Positions 54,468 to 64,000 of a stretch of 64,000 nucleotides of DNA are shown here, one piece after another. Below the pieces are notes generated by a model. The model was not told where the DNA came from and did not search any database. It saw nothing but the letters and a program-made list of their open reading frames with translations. The translations under genes and the position numbers were made by a program. Origin of the DNA: Panaeolus papilionaceus (lineage: Eukaryota; Basidiomycota; Agaricomycetes; Agaricales); assembly GCA_015501605.1 (NCBI GenBank), contig JADNRZ010000002.1, positions 62,001 through 126,000 on the forward strand, read 5' to 3'. Each line of letters opens with the position of its first letter. Positions within the stretch are counted from its first letter, which is position 1.

Positions 54468-54772
54468 TTAGGCTTGATCTGCCACCGATAGGCGGTTAAT
54501 AGACGTAGGTACGTCGTCCAGGTAAATGACACATACCCTTATTCTCAACGCTCCAAGGCTTAGGTCCAATTTGTCTGTCCATTAACTTAACATCAAGGGG
54601 CCTGGTAGGGGCCTCGGCGGTGACAACAGCCAACCCGTGAGAGCTGGGTAACACCTGTACTCCGAGAGGTCAAGTTACGGAATGATGAGTAGTTGGACAC
54701 AGTAAAGAAGGTTATAATACGGACCAGGGCAAGCGCAATGAAAACGAAGAGGTGAGCGCAAATGTTCTTCAT
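54468..54772 (-). CDS. Small secreted peptide gene, 58 aa, three exons
   Basis: A TATA box (GGTATAAAAGACT on the minus strand, near 54860-54872) lies about 90-100 bp ahead of the ATG (54770-54772). Exon 1 (54725-54772) encodes a strong signal peptide core (MKNICAHLFVFIALAL). A 70-bp intron, exon 2 (54537-54654), a 58-bp intron and a short last exon (54468-54478) follow. Exon 2 reads VLPSSHGLAVVTAEAPTRPL and then DVKLMDRQIGPKPWSVEN. The mature peptide would be about 35 residues, basic, with no cysteine. It has no CaaX end, so it is not a typical basidiomycete pheromone precursor. Function is unknown. Confidence 0.5.
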
Positions 54773-55346
54773 GGTGTAGATGAGTTTAAGGCGGTTTACT
54801 GGTCGGATATTTGATTTGACTAATCGCAGGCTGATGGTGATAACATTTGGAACTCAAGGAGTCTTTTATACCATCCAACTACATACATTCCCCAAAGGAC
54901 ATGCCCTCGATACCCCGTAACTGCGTAGGGGGCTCACCAAGAGTGCGAAATACAAGCCGTGGTGGCCAGATATAGTACGTTTGATTAGTATGTACATTCT
55001 GATGGTGATGGGCTTCAGAAAATGATCTATCCAAAGCAGACTAGCATCGCTCGCTGGAGGTCAATTTCTAGTGAGCTTTGAGCATAGTTCATCTTGGCAT
55101 TTGAACTATGGGTGTGTTTCAAACAGTTTGGTCGGAGGTCTGAGGAGTCCATTTGGATTTGGTCGACTCCCCGAGTCGTATCAATGCGTTTCAACCGCCA
55201 TCGAATTAAAATTGGATTTAAGAAATAGAAAAAAAAAACTCAAAACATGTGAACATCGCATAACGGACAGGTCAGGGATGCGTCTCGTAATAATACACTC
55301 ATAGGAATACAATTTGGGGTTTCGTGAATACGCTATCACGTTCACC
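54773..55346. other. Intergenic
   Basis: Contains the promoter of the 58-aa secreted peptide gene and the 3' flank of the conserved 112-aa gene. Short open frames only. Confidence 0.5.
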
Positions 55347-55745
55347 CTACTTATCGCTAACAGGGAAGTCCCTTCCAGCCGTGCTCTTATAGCCCCTCCG
55401 AATCGCGTCGGAAATTTGTTCGTCCTTGGCCTGTTCAAATGCAGACTCGTTGTTCTGAGGGCCTTGTCCCATGAATCGCTCCTGAGCGAAGTCTACGCCT
55501 TTATCGAGGTAATCTAAGCATCCCATCTATTATTAGCGGGGCACCCTGTCACGAAATTTACTCGAACACTCACCCTCGTTTGCTTCGGAAGACTTGCCAC
55601 CGCCCATGGAACTGTTAATTTTGTCCATGAATCCTCCACCACTTGACCCGCTACTCCCCGTACCGCCTCCCTGATTCATTCCCGCACCGCTCGTCTCCGT
55701 GCTATTGGTGCTCTTTCCTCCTCCCAAGTTTTTAATGAAGTCCAT
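55347..55745 (-). CDS. Conserved small fungal protein (112 aa), Gly/Ser-rich N-terminus
   Basis: Exon 1 (55574-55745) encodes MDFIKNLGGGKS, a Gly/Ser/Thr-rich spacer and FMDKINSSMGGGKSSEANE. A 60-bp intron joins exon 2 (55347-55513), which encodes DYLDKGVDFAQERFMGQGPQ, NNESAFEQAKDEQISDAIR and YKSTAGRDFPVSDK. The pattern MDFI-K-L-GG ... LDKGVD--QE---GQGPQNNESA-EQAKDE-ISD-IR--YKS--G-DFP is a conserved ascomycete and basidiomycete family often annotated as hypothetical or stress-induced. The role is unsettled. The protein is soluble, with helical C-terminal half and no signal peptide. Confidence 0.88.
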
Positions 55746-56087
55746 GATGGTCGATGTTTGGTTAATGTACGAAGACTCGTTGAGTTAGATAGCAAGTCAA
55801 GGACAAGAGTTGCGCTTTATATGCGATAAAAACCCATTGACGTAGGTCAGACTCCCGCCAAGCCATAGTTTCCACAGTGCGGAGACAAATGATGTCGATC
55901 ACCTCCCGTGCACCACACACGACGCCATTCAATCTAGTTATTCCAAAATGCAAGGTACATGAACAGTAAATAAGATTATAAAAAGTTATAAAAGCTAAAG
56001 TACGAATAAAAACATTTACGAGTAAGGAATCCAAAAAAATGCGTCAATGTCGCAAAAAAACAAAGTTAAGATAATAATATTCAATAG
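55746..56087. other. Spacer, promoter of the 112-aa gene
   Basis: AT-rich spacer of 340 bp between the 112-aa gene start and the end of the F-box gene. No gene seen. Confidence 0.5.
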
Positions 56088-59000
56088 TTAAGCCGACGTG
56101 TTACCCTCGTCAGGCGCCACCCTCCTCCCTGGAATCATCTTGACAATGGGGAGTGGTCTCCCAAAACCCCTATCCAACGCCACATAATAATGCAACCCCT
56201 TCACAGGTCTCCACTTGGGCGAAGGTTCGTCTGCACCGGGAACATCATCCTCGGGAGCAAATCCTATGTGGTACTCCACATGCTTCTCGCCTCCCTCTTT
56301 TGTCTCCTCCGAGTTCTCGGCCTCATCCTCCCAGTTCCAAACCGGGTCAACATCATCAAAGTCGATGTGGTTCCCGCACCCCATGTTGGATTCCAAGTGG
56401 GTTTTAAGTGCCTTCCTCGCCATTCGTCGGTTGTGATGGATGCCAGGTTTATCGAGGCATGCTGCGCATCGGTAGAGCTTAATTTGATCTTGGGGGAGGT
56501 ACAGACGCTGCTTGTCGGTCCCGTAGACAGTGGTGATGTGTGCGCGTGGGCCATCTGGGGTTTGAAGAACGGGTGGGATGACTGGGGCTGCATTTGATGA
56601 CGCCGCCATGTTCGCGAACATGGCTGGAGTGTTGGCTGAAACGGGATTGGAAGTGGCGGTGGCGGTGTTAGTGATGTTGCCAGCATTAGTAGCGTTAGCA
56701 AGGTTGGCGACACTTTGAGTGTTGGAAGATGTCAATGGGGCAGGCCGAGAAAGTGCCTCAACCATCGTCCGCTGCACCTCGCGAGCCTTCTGAGCGTCTT
56801 CAGCAGCAAGGAGCTCAAATGTCGTCCTAGCATCTCCAAAGTGAGCAAGAATGTTGTGAATAACCTTAAGAAATGCGGCATGAGTGGTGATCAAGAGGCA
56901 ATAAGGCAAAAAAAAAAAAACGACTTACCGCATCGCGCCAATTATAAACCTTCACCGCTCTCATCCCATCGCACCTCTCCCCAAAGCTACACTTCAAACA
57001 TGCAAACCGACCGTCCCTGTTGTCCATCTCAACTGCCGTGACCTCCCACCACTTCACCCTAGGCTCAACCTCCGTAACAGCATCCAACAAACTCTTCACC
57101 GTCTTCGACGCCTGCTCATCGAACTCCAACTTCGATGAATCCCACGGAACCCTCCTCAAACTTGGCATATCTGGATCGACCTTCAAATGCGGATGCGAAT
57201 CTCCGTGCGTCTCCTCCCAGCGACACCACTTTGTCCCCTGGCAGGGATGGTGCAGCACCTCTGGGAACCATAACAGCGCGCGCTCTTCCCTCGTGTTGTA
57301 AAGCGCAGTCTTGTACTTGTCGTAATCCGGGTGGCCTGTCAACCACAATCCCTCGTCATCGGCCCATCGATCCTCAAACTCGCTATGCACCGATCGGTTG
57401 GTGCACCTGAATACCATGATCGCCAATGAGATCGTCTTCTTGTATCTCTCGACGACCTCCGCTTCAGTAGTACCCCAGAAACGGTAGGGATGACAGTAGA
57501 TCTTATCCTCCGTGTAAGCACTGGGTCTCTTCTCGTCAAATTGCCAGTATAGGTCCTGGAGAGTCTGGGACTGCCACGAGATAATCTCCTTGTCCATTTT
57601 CGACTCCAGAAAAATCTTGACGCGTTCCAGGTTAGCATCGATGATAGCCTGCTGACGTGCTGAGCTGGGCCCACGAGAGGAGTCGTCGAGTGAATGCCAC
57701 TCCCGAAGGATATCAGATTCGTCATAGATGGAGCGAATAGATGGGAAAGCCAGGAAGTCCGCAAGAGAGGGGATAGGGATATCAGTACCAGCGGGGTACT
57801 TCACGAGCGTTCGGATGTGACTGCGCCATTTGTGGTATGCTTGGGAAAGATGCGCCAGCCACGTTTCGAAGAATGCATTCCTGTCGTTCTCGTGGCGCAT
57901 GATTTTAATTTCATCCATGTATTCCACCATTATAGGTTCGATGTTGGTCCAGACTACAACAAGAGTGTCGTTATTTAACAGAAGTAGAGCTAGATATAAG
58001 AAATCATACCTCGCTCGGTTAAGGGTTTGTTCTGCTTCACGGAAGGGTGGTCTTTGAATGCGACAACCTTGGGGCGAGGGAAAGTATAGGTTTTCCATTC
58101 CTTGTATTCGTTGAGGAACTCGAACTCGGAACTGTAGCCAAGAGCAATGAGCTTTTGCTCAATTCTGAATGAAGATGAATATAATCAACAAGGATGTCAA
58201 CTTTAAGCACCAACATAGAACCAACGCTTTAGCGCGTTCACGACGCGTCTTTTTCAACTCCTTATCTCTTGCTGTCGTTTGTTTACTCAGCCATTCGTGG
58301 CATTTTTTGGCATGCTATGAAGATGTCAGTTGAGCATGAGGGTGCTGCGACGAAGCAGGTACAATACCGATTTCCGGATTTTCAACTCCGCAACTTTGCG
58401 TTCTGCGAATTCGACCCGACCCTCTGTGAGACTCCTGATCTCTTTCAAAAAATCGTCTCGTTCCTTGATCGAGCAATGCGAGACGCCATGCGCTAAAAAA
58501 ATATGAGATAATAGGTGTATGAATTAGTCGGTTCGCATACCTCCCATCGGAGCGAATGCAACAGTCTGTTTGAGCAGTGCATTAGACTTGGTTCCTTCGG
58601 AGCACTCGTCAATTGACAAGAGCCTGTATAAATGTGTGAATGCGATAACAGATCAGAAAAAGAAAGGGGGTTTACTTCTCTTTGACGCATCGCGTACAGT
58701 AGCGAACACGGAGCAGAAAACTGATGTTCTTCACGTTTTTGGCCTGACAATTCTGGCAGAGATGTCAGTTCAACATGCCCGAAGTACACATATAACCCAG
58801 AACTTACGTGGCAATGAGAGTCAAAGAGGAGATTGACATAAGCTGGATGGCTCATATCGTCAGGACAAGGTGGTAATCCAGAAACGTTGTCTACTGAAGC
58901 TCGCCAAACTCCAATCGTCATTTTCCGCATGAGCAATGCGCGCAGAGACTTGGTAGTACGTGCCAGGTGAAGCAGATCAACTGGGTGAAGGTGACTAAAT

Positions 59001-59298
59001 ATCTGGTCATTGTCTATAAGTTATGTATGTTTATCATATGTTTCAACTGACGTACCTCTAACAAAATGTCCAGCGGAAGCTCAGGCAGCGCTGCGAGCTT
59101 TGCTTTCGCGCCTGCCCTCTTCACACCTATGCCACTTTTCCTGCGATTTACGGCCACCTTCTCAGCCTTGACCCGACTTGCGACCTCTAGACTCCCCACT
59201 GTAGGTGTATTTTCGTCGCCTTCAACCTTCTTCACCTTCTGAGGCAGCTTCCAACCATTGTCAGCAGTTATCTTGATCCTCTTGGCTGGCGGTTGCAT
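56088..59298 (-). CDS. F-box protein with Cys-pair region
   Basis: Long multi-exon gene typical of expanded Agaricomycete F-box families. Exon 1 (ATG at 59298) encodes a basic N-terminus (MQPPAKRIKITADNGWKL) and the F-box start LPELPLDILLE. The next exon continues IFSHLHPVDLLHLARTTKSL-RALLM and GVWRASVDNVSGLPPCPDDM. CHNCQAKNVKNISFLLRVRY-CTRC follows over a splice join and gives two CxxC pairs, probably zinc-binding. A charged helical exon (SIKERDDFLKEIRSLTEG) and the large body at 56866-57960 follow, with RWADDEGLWLTGHPDYDKY, CQGTKWCRWEE and ACLKCSFGERCDGMRAV. The last exon has a Thr/Asn/Ala-rich linker, then CAACLDKPGIHHNRRMARKA, and ends at 56088. F-box proteins recruit substrates to SCF ubiquitin ligases; the substrate here is unknown. 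Some 5' joins are read by eye only. Confidence 0.8.
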
Positions 59299-59957
59299 CG
59301 TAGACGCGTCACGACAGGGTGACGAAGAGACCAGGTTAGCTAATGGGGGTCCTGTTCATGTATTTCATGAGATAACGCGCTTCTACACGGCAAAGAGGCT
59401 CACCATACCTGGACTACATGAGGGTGGGCAGGCTTCCGTAATGGGGGAGGATGGGGGATTCTGTGGCTGAGAGGATGATAACCACGCGTCCAGAAACCCA
59501 GAAGATTTTCTATGCAGCGCCGTGGGCGCTTCGGTGGCGGGGCTAGCGGAGCGCGAGGTCATTTCACCGCGTCTGGTTTGACGTGGGGAGCACTGCGACG
59601 CGTTCTCATGGTCCCCAACGACATCAAATGCTGTTGGACAACAAGAACAAACATGATATATCCATATTTGGTTCAGGGTCAAGCGCTCCACCAGTGAAAG
59701 CTGTAACAGAACATCTTAAACAGACGTCTACGTGGAACGAAAATCCAAGCAAGAGTAAGAGAATTCAAATTTATGGGTGTATAATGATTCAGTTCAAAAT
59801 TACTTTGAAGTCATGTCTTACAAACTCGTGCAAGGTACTTACTCAGAGTATATTGGCAATCATCATCCTCCGGAGACTAACGAGTTCAACGACCCGACAT
59901 TGCCTTCATCTTAATAGAAAACCCAATCTGGTCTTGTTATAAATAAACCATGCGTTA
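59299..59957. other. Intergenic between the F-box gene and the duplication arm
   Basis: The F-box promoter side. Overlapping short frames on both strands (59383-59697) have no recognisable domain or splice support. Confidence 0.45.
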
Positions 59958-60213
59958 GAAATGAAACGTAACTAATAAATAGGTAAAAATGGGCCATGGC
60001 TTTGCCAGTCGTCCAAGCAGGACCCAGGATCAAGTTGTGTAATTGTACATAAAACGAATAAAATCGATGGTCTGCATAGACGGACGACGAAGTAGGATAT
60101 TACACAATTCATAGATTCTGGGAATGTGAGCATGGTCAATGACCTGGACACCAACTCCCCCTAGTGATGTAGGACTGAGTATCAGACATATCGAGCATAA
60201 GTGTTACATACCG

Positions 60214-60528
60214 TCACTGTTCGGGTTCGCGCAGAATCTCTACATTGCTTGCCGTCTGCGAGGGGTGGCCGGATCTATCAAGCGGTACATCGAATGAGAC
60301 CCAGTCAAATTCTCGGATTCCCTCATTCAGGAGTCTTTTTGCCGACGAGGAAGTGGCGAAATAAAACCTCCGATCCGAATGGCAAGTGATAGTAACGTGG
60401 TACGTGTATGTCCCATCCCGATTGTCCGTTGAAGAAATCCTGCTGACCCATCCTATGAGGGCGGAGGCGGACTGCAGCATGGAAAGCAAAGACAGAAGTG
60501 TAATGAGCAGGTAGGTGGTAGAGCGCAT
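60214..60528 (-). CDS. Small secreted protein, 104 aa, copy B
   Basis: Paralogue of 21343-21660 in the right duplication arm. Signal peptide MRSTTYLLITLLSLLSMLQS, then the mature part ISSTDNRDGTYTYHVTIT and a variable middle. That middle contains one cysteine (TITCHSDRRFYF) absent from copy A. The conserved end is WVSFDVPLDRSGHPSQTASN. The TATA box (TATAAAAGGGGG on the minus strand) and leader are also conserved with copy A. Substitutions are spread through the middle while the start and end are kept, which suggests the protein is still constrained or only recently released. Function unknown. Confidence 0.7.
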   Translation of the reverse strand: MRSTTYLLITLLSLLSMLQSASALIGWVSRISSTDNRDGTYTYHVTITCHSDRRFYFATSSSAKRLLNEGIREFDWVSFDVPLDRSGHPSQTASNVEILREPEQ

Positions 60529-61795
60529 TGTCGTGTTGAATTTGCGGTTGTAGTTGTGTAGAGCGTTTGATTTGGTTGTTGCGTTGAAATGAGATGGGAC
60601 AAGCCGTACTGCTTATATCCCCCTTTTATACGAAATACCTTGTATCTACATGGCTAAATTCGCACCACAGGCGTCAGGGGTACAAGTGGATTGGAAGAGA
60701 CTCACTTAGCCCACTTTGCCGGCAGTCTGACCCAGCTACATGGGACAGTCTTAGTCGGTTGTGTTCAGTAGTATACATGTCAGAATGTGACTTGTCATCA
60801 AGAGATGAGTCGTTTGATGGCTGCTGCGAAACATATGAGCGTTGATAACATAGCCTTCCTTTTAACTTGCTTTTAATCCCACCTTCCAATGTGCACTCTA
60901 TTGCAACTAGATCAAATTATACTCTCCAGTTGAATGAAATTATCCGCGGCAGATTGGAGCATTAGGGCTTTCACGAGGGACGAATATAGGCCGAGGTGCA
61001 TGACCCACCTTGCCATTGTCTGAGCTATACGAGTGTGCGCTGAAGATGAAGGGGTATTTTGACAGTGAGTGAGAGGACCTAATCGTCGCGTATGACCTGT
61101 ATTCGGAAAGAATCTATCCGAGTCGTAACCTTGGACTCGACAACAGGCTTATCACAAGCAATATCAAACTTCAAAGGGACAGAATAGGATGGTAAAGAAG
61201 AGAAGAAAAAAAAACAAAAAAACACCGCAAGGTTCGGTCATCCATGTTATCGCTGTACATTTGACAAGATGCTGCAAAACTGGAATGCACGGAAATCAGA
61301 CGATGAATTCACACGCTGCCCTCGAACCTTTGAATCAAAATATTCAGACTGAGCGCTTGAGCATTAGGCGAGATTGGATTTTTTTTCAGGTTGGGAACTA
61401 TACTCATTGTGATACTGAATCACCACTAGCTCAAAGCACCCAAACAACAAGGTGTACGCCTGGCGCTTGTTGTCCCAGCCTGAGCGTCTCTGCGGCTGGG
61501 AAGCCCTAATTGCTATTTTAGGAATGTTTTCTGATGTCAGTACCTTCAAGTCTCGGTGTTTGTCGGTCTGTCATCTTCTCTTCACGCCCTAATCAACTTT
61601 GAGATTGAAAATATGTCTCGTTGATACATGAATAGCATTCAGGGTAGCCAGTCATGAAAGCGTCGCGGACAATTTCTATCCGTCTCCTCTTTTCCGTCCA
61701 CTTGGGCAACAACCACATTGAATGTGACGTTATATATAAGGTGACTCTTGTGCAGAAGAAAATAAGACAACCCCGTATCGCTCACTCATTTTACA

Positions 61796-62398
61796 ATGAA
61801 GCTCAACCTTTACTCCTTGCTATTTGCAGCCGCCGAGCTGTCGCTTTTGGTGACAAGAAGCAATGTACGTACCCCCATACCCAAACAGCGTGTTATCAGA
61901 GAACTGACCTGACCCATTGGACAGGCTTTCTATGCTGATGATAGCCTAGATGATATGTTTAGACGTGACTCGGGACTCAATGTCCTCCCAGACCATTACC
62001 TCAGAAGTTTTCACGACAGCCCACTCGCAGATATCTCAACACGCGAGCTCGTCTATGAACTCGAGAGTCGATTAGAGCGTCGTGAAACAGGAGCCACAGG
62101 CACCGGAAACACCGCCAATACTGCCGTCAAAAAGGACGATGGCAAGGGAAGTGCTGCCACTGGTCAACAAGGCGCCGGGAAAGAGCCGACCGTGGAGCAG
62201 CTCAATAACAGTTTAAGGAAAGTGGTGGCCTCCACGAAGAAACACGCCAAGGAGGCAGTAAAGGCGATACGAGACATGATTAAGGCTAAGGGTGGTGTAC
62301 CATTCGATGAAGCCGCGGGCGGCAAGGGTGGTGCTGCACAAGGCGGGGCAGGTAAGGGTGGAGCGAAGGGAGCAGGAGCTGCTGGAGGAAAGAAATGA
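61796..62398 (+). CDS. Small secreted protein, ISTR-LV-ELE family (180 aa), copy B
   Basis: Exon 1 (61796-61864, 69 nt, MKLNLYSLLFAAAELSLL..) and exon 2 (61925-62398) are separated by a 60-bp intron. The mature part is AFYADDSLDDMFRRDSGLN, then ISTRELVYELESRLERRE, a Lys-rich helix and a Gly/Ala/Lys tail. It is the same length as copy A at 19378-19984, with only scattered changes, mostly conservative. The upstream block (TATATAAGGTGAC...CAGAAGAAAA...CTCACTCATT) is repeated in decayed form near 62935-63000. Confidence 0.8.
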
Positions 62399-62714
62399 TT
62401 TTCTTGCAGGTGTCTCCATTTAGGAAATTGTAATTATTTATGCATTTCGTAGTGTAGTTCGGTTATGCTTATGTGGATTGTTTGAATATCTCTTGTATCT
62501 CATTATTCATTTTCCCTATCGAAAATTCGTCGTCTATTTTGCACTCGGATTACCACAAGGGACGGATTCGAGTGTCACGTCCTTTAAAGTGAGTTTCATA
62601 AACTAGGCCTACGTAGGTCCTGAACTCTGAACACACTATGCTCGGCATTCCAGACAGAGGGTTGAGCCAAGAGATGTTTGTCTTGGCGCCTGTGTCCCTG
62701 GTCTCGTGTATTCA

Positions 62715-63055
62715 CATCGGGAATGCTGTCTGATCCCCAACAACACCTTCAAATTTTGTTTGTCCAGCCAGCCTGCTTCCCTTCACTCTCATTTTCGAGT
62801 CACCTCCTAGGTTGTGAATATACCCCTTGTTACTCAATGAATAGCATTCAGGATAAGATGGCTTTTCCGCGGAACCTTCAAGTTGCAATCTATTTTATTT
62901 TTTCTGCGCCTCGGACAAGGACCAACCTCGAAGTGTATAAGTAAGGTGACCCGTTTCGCAGAAGAAAAGAACATAATTTCATATCACTCACACATTCAGC
63001 GATGCAGCTCAAATTCTACACCTTTCTATTACTCAACTCCTTTGAGTTGTAGATA
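62715..63055 (+). pseudogene. Decayed promoter and first exon of an ISTR-LV-ELE secreted-protein gene
   Basis: The stretch resembles 61520-61860: GAATAGCATTCAGG, TATAAGTAAGGTGAC, CAGAAGAAAAGAA, and ATATCACTCACACATTCAGCG just before an ATG at 63001. The frame MQLKFYTFLLLNSFEL then hits TAG at 63049-63051. It keeps the signal-peptide character of exon 1, but no exon 2 follows. This is a relic of a tandem copy. Confidence 0.6.
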
Positions 63056-64000
63056 ACATCGAGTCAACGGCTCATAGACAGACCGTAACTCTTTGACGCA
63101 CTGATTACCTGACAAACACCCAAAATTCACCTGGGCGTTTGAACGGATAGCCGACGCGCTCAAGCGTTCCCATGCCTGCGGAATTTGGATTACGCCTTCC
63201 GGTTATTCGTCCTACCTGCACTCAAAGAGTTCAAACTGGGGTCAGCGCGTTCGACCATCCCGATTCCTGGAGTGGCAGGATCACAGCTTCTCGTCGTTTG
63301 TTCTCGTACAGATCGTGAATTTATCAAAGCAAGGATGGAGTCCTCAAGCGTCCCCAGGCCTCCTGTGTAGTTCAAACATACTCCCCCAATTGTGGGTCTA
63401 AACATCATTCAACAGTCCTCATACCAGGGGTATTTGGATCACGTCAAGTTTGTTCCACTCATAACGACTCTCTCATATTCACGCTCGACTATTCATATGC
63501 CTGAGGTATCAGGAGCGCTTTCCCTTCGGTAGACAAAGAATTGAATGCCTGAAGAACGGTGGGGGAGAAGGAGAATGCACATCTATATTTATGCATTTTC
63601 ATTAGGCCCTTGGCCCTTTGAACGAATGACTGGGGAATTGTCAAGCCCTATTACCAGTGTCCTCGATTTATTTTAATTGTCTCAATCATTTGACCCCGAG
63701 CCCGAGTCATTGTCAGTCGGTCAGCATTCCTCACCCTTTCCTTCTCCCATTCACCATTAACCTTCTGCCTTTGAGGTCTACATTACCCGCGCCCTATACG
63801 TTCTCGTATACTTCATGTTATGTACCAATTTTCCAACTAATTTAGATCAGATACTTGCCGCACACTGGATCATCGCGTCAAAATGACAAATACATCATGG
63901 AGTTGCTGTTCACTTGCCGCCAATGTATGCCAATGGATACATGTTGTAGGGTCTTTTGCGAGCAATCTCGAGTGTTCGTGAATGAAAACCCGTATATTCA
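63056..64000. other. Intergenic to window end, nothing supported
   Basis: Short frames on both strands without domain, start context or splice sites. A gene could begin beyond the window edge. Confidence 0.45.

Larger units (their letters stand above)
59958..62580. repeat. Right arm of the 2.6-kb inverted duplication
   Basis: Reverse-complement counterpart of 19195-21842, with the same gene pair in mirrored order and orientation: the 104-aa secreted protein on the minus strand, then the 180-aa secreted protein on the plus strand. Intergenic DNA between the two genes aligns too, so the duplication was a block of DNA and not separate gene copies. Confidence 0.9.

Noticed and set aside
1..64000. 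CRISPR arrays, rRNA genes and biosynthetic gene cluster core enzymes
   Set aside because: No spaced direct repeats, no rRNA-like stretch and no synthase, P450 or similar core enzyme was seen.

Overview
The window looks like chromosomal DNA of a mushroom-forming basidiomycete (Agaricomycetes, probably Agaricales). Protein genes are broken by many short GT-AG introns, mostly about 48-90 bp. The gene families are typical of that group: a DUF6534 seven-helix membrane protein, a long F-box protein with Cys pairs, a BTB protein, a RhoGAP with a large low-complexity tail, a basidiomycete-type tetraspanin, small secreted proteins and a Ty3/gypsy element. I saw no rRNA gene, no CRISPR and no bacterial operon structure. 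All calls come from reading the sequence; no database was searched.

Layout. 1-16 kb: a DUF6534 protein (-), a 76-aa two-exon gene (+), malic enzyme with a 9-nt microexon and a long insert (-), a small secreted protein with the ISTR-LV-ELE motif (-), and a BTB protein (+). 16-23 kb: MFS transporter copy 1 (+, apparently frameshifted), a 5'-truncated kinase-like remnant (+), then one arm of a 2.6-kb inverted duplication carrying two small secreted protein genes, then a tentative small gene. 23,961-35,473: a complete, recently inserted 11.5-kb Ty3/gypsy LTR retrotransposon with gag-pol on the minus strand. 36.9-41.3 kb: a tetraspanin whose first exon lies 2.8 kb from the next one I can recognise. 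43.6-47.8 kb: RhoGAP (-). 48.3-53.2 kb: two more copies of the same MFS family in tandem (-). 54.4-59.3 kb: a 58-aa secreted peptide, a conserved 112-aa fungal protein and an F-box protein (all -). 59.96-62.6 kb: the second arm of the inverted duplication, followed by a decayed extra copy of the promoter and first exon of one of its genes.

The best candidate for something undescribed is inside the retrotransposon. Between the end of pol and the adjacent LTR sit two intron-containing genes in the opposite orientation to gag-pol. Each has its own TATA box, and I recognise neither product. This module is bounded by two copies of the same polypurine-tract-like sequence. The element also shows a textbook -1 slippery heptamer (GGGTTTC) at the gag stop and a second -1 frame change between protease and reverse transcriptase.

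The accessory part of the window (16-23 kb and 48-63 kb) shows repeated local duplication: three MFS paralogues, three intact plus one decayed member of one secreted-protein family, and two copies of another secreted protein, several in inverted orientation.
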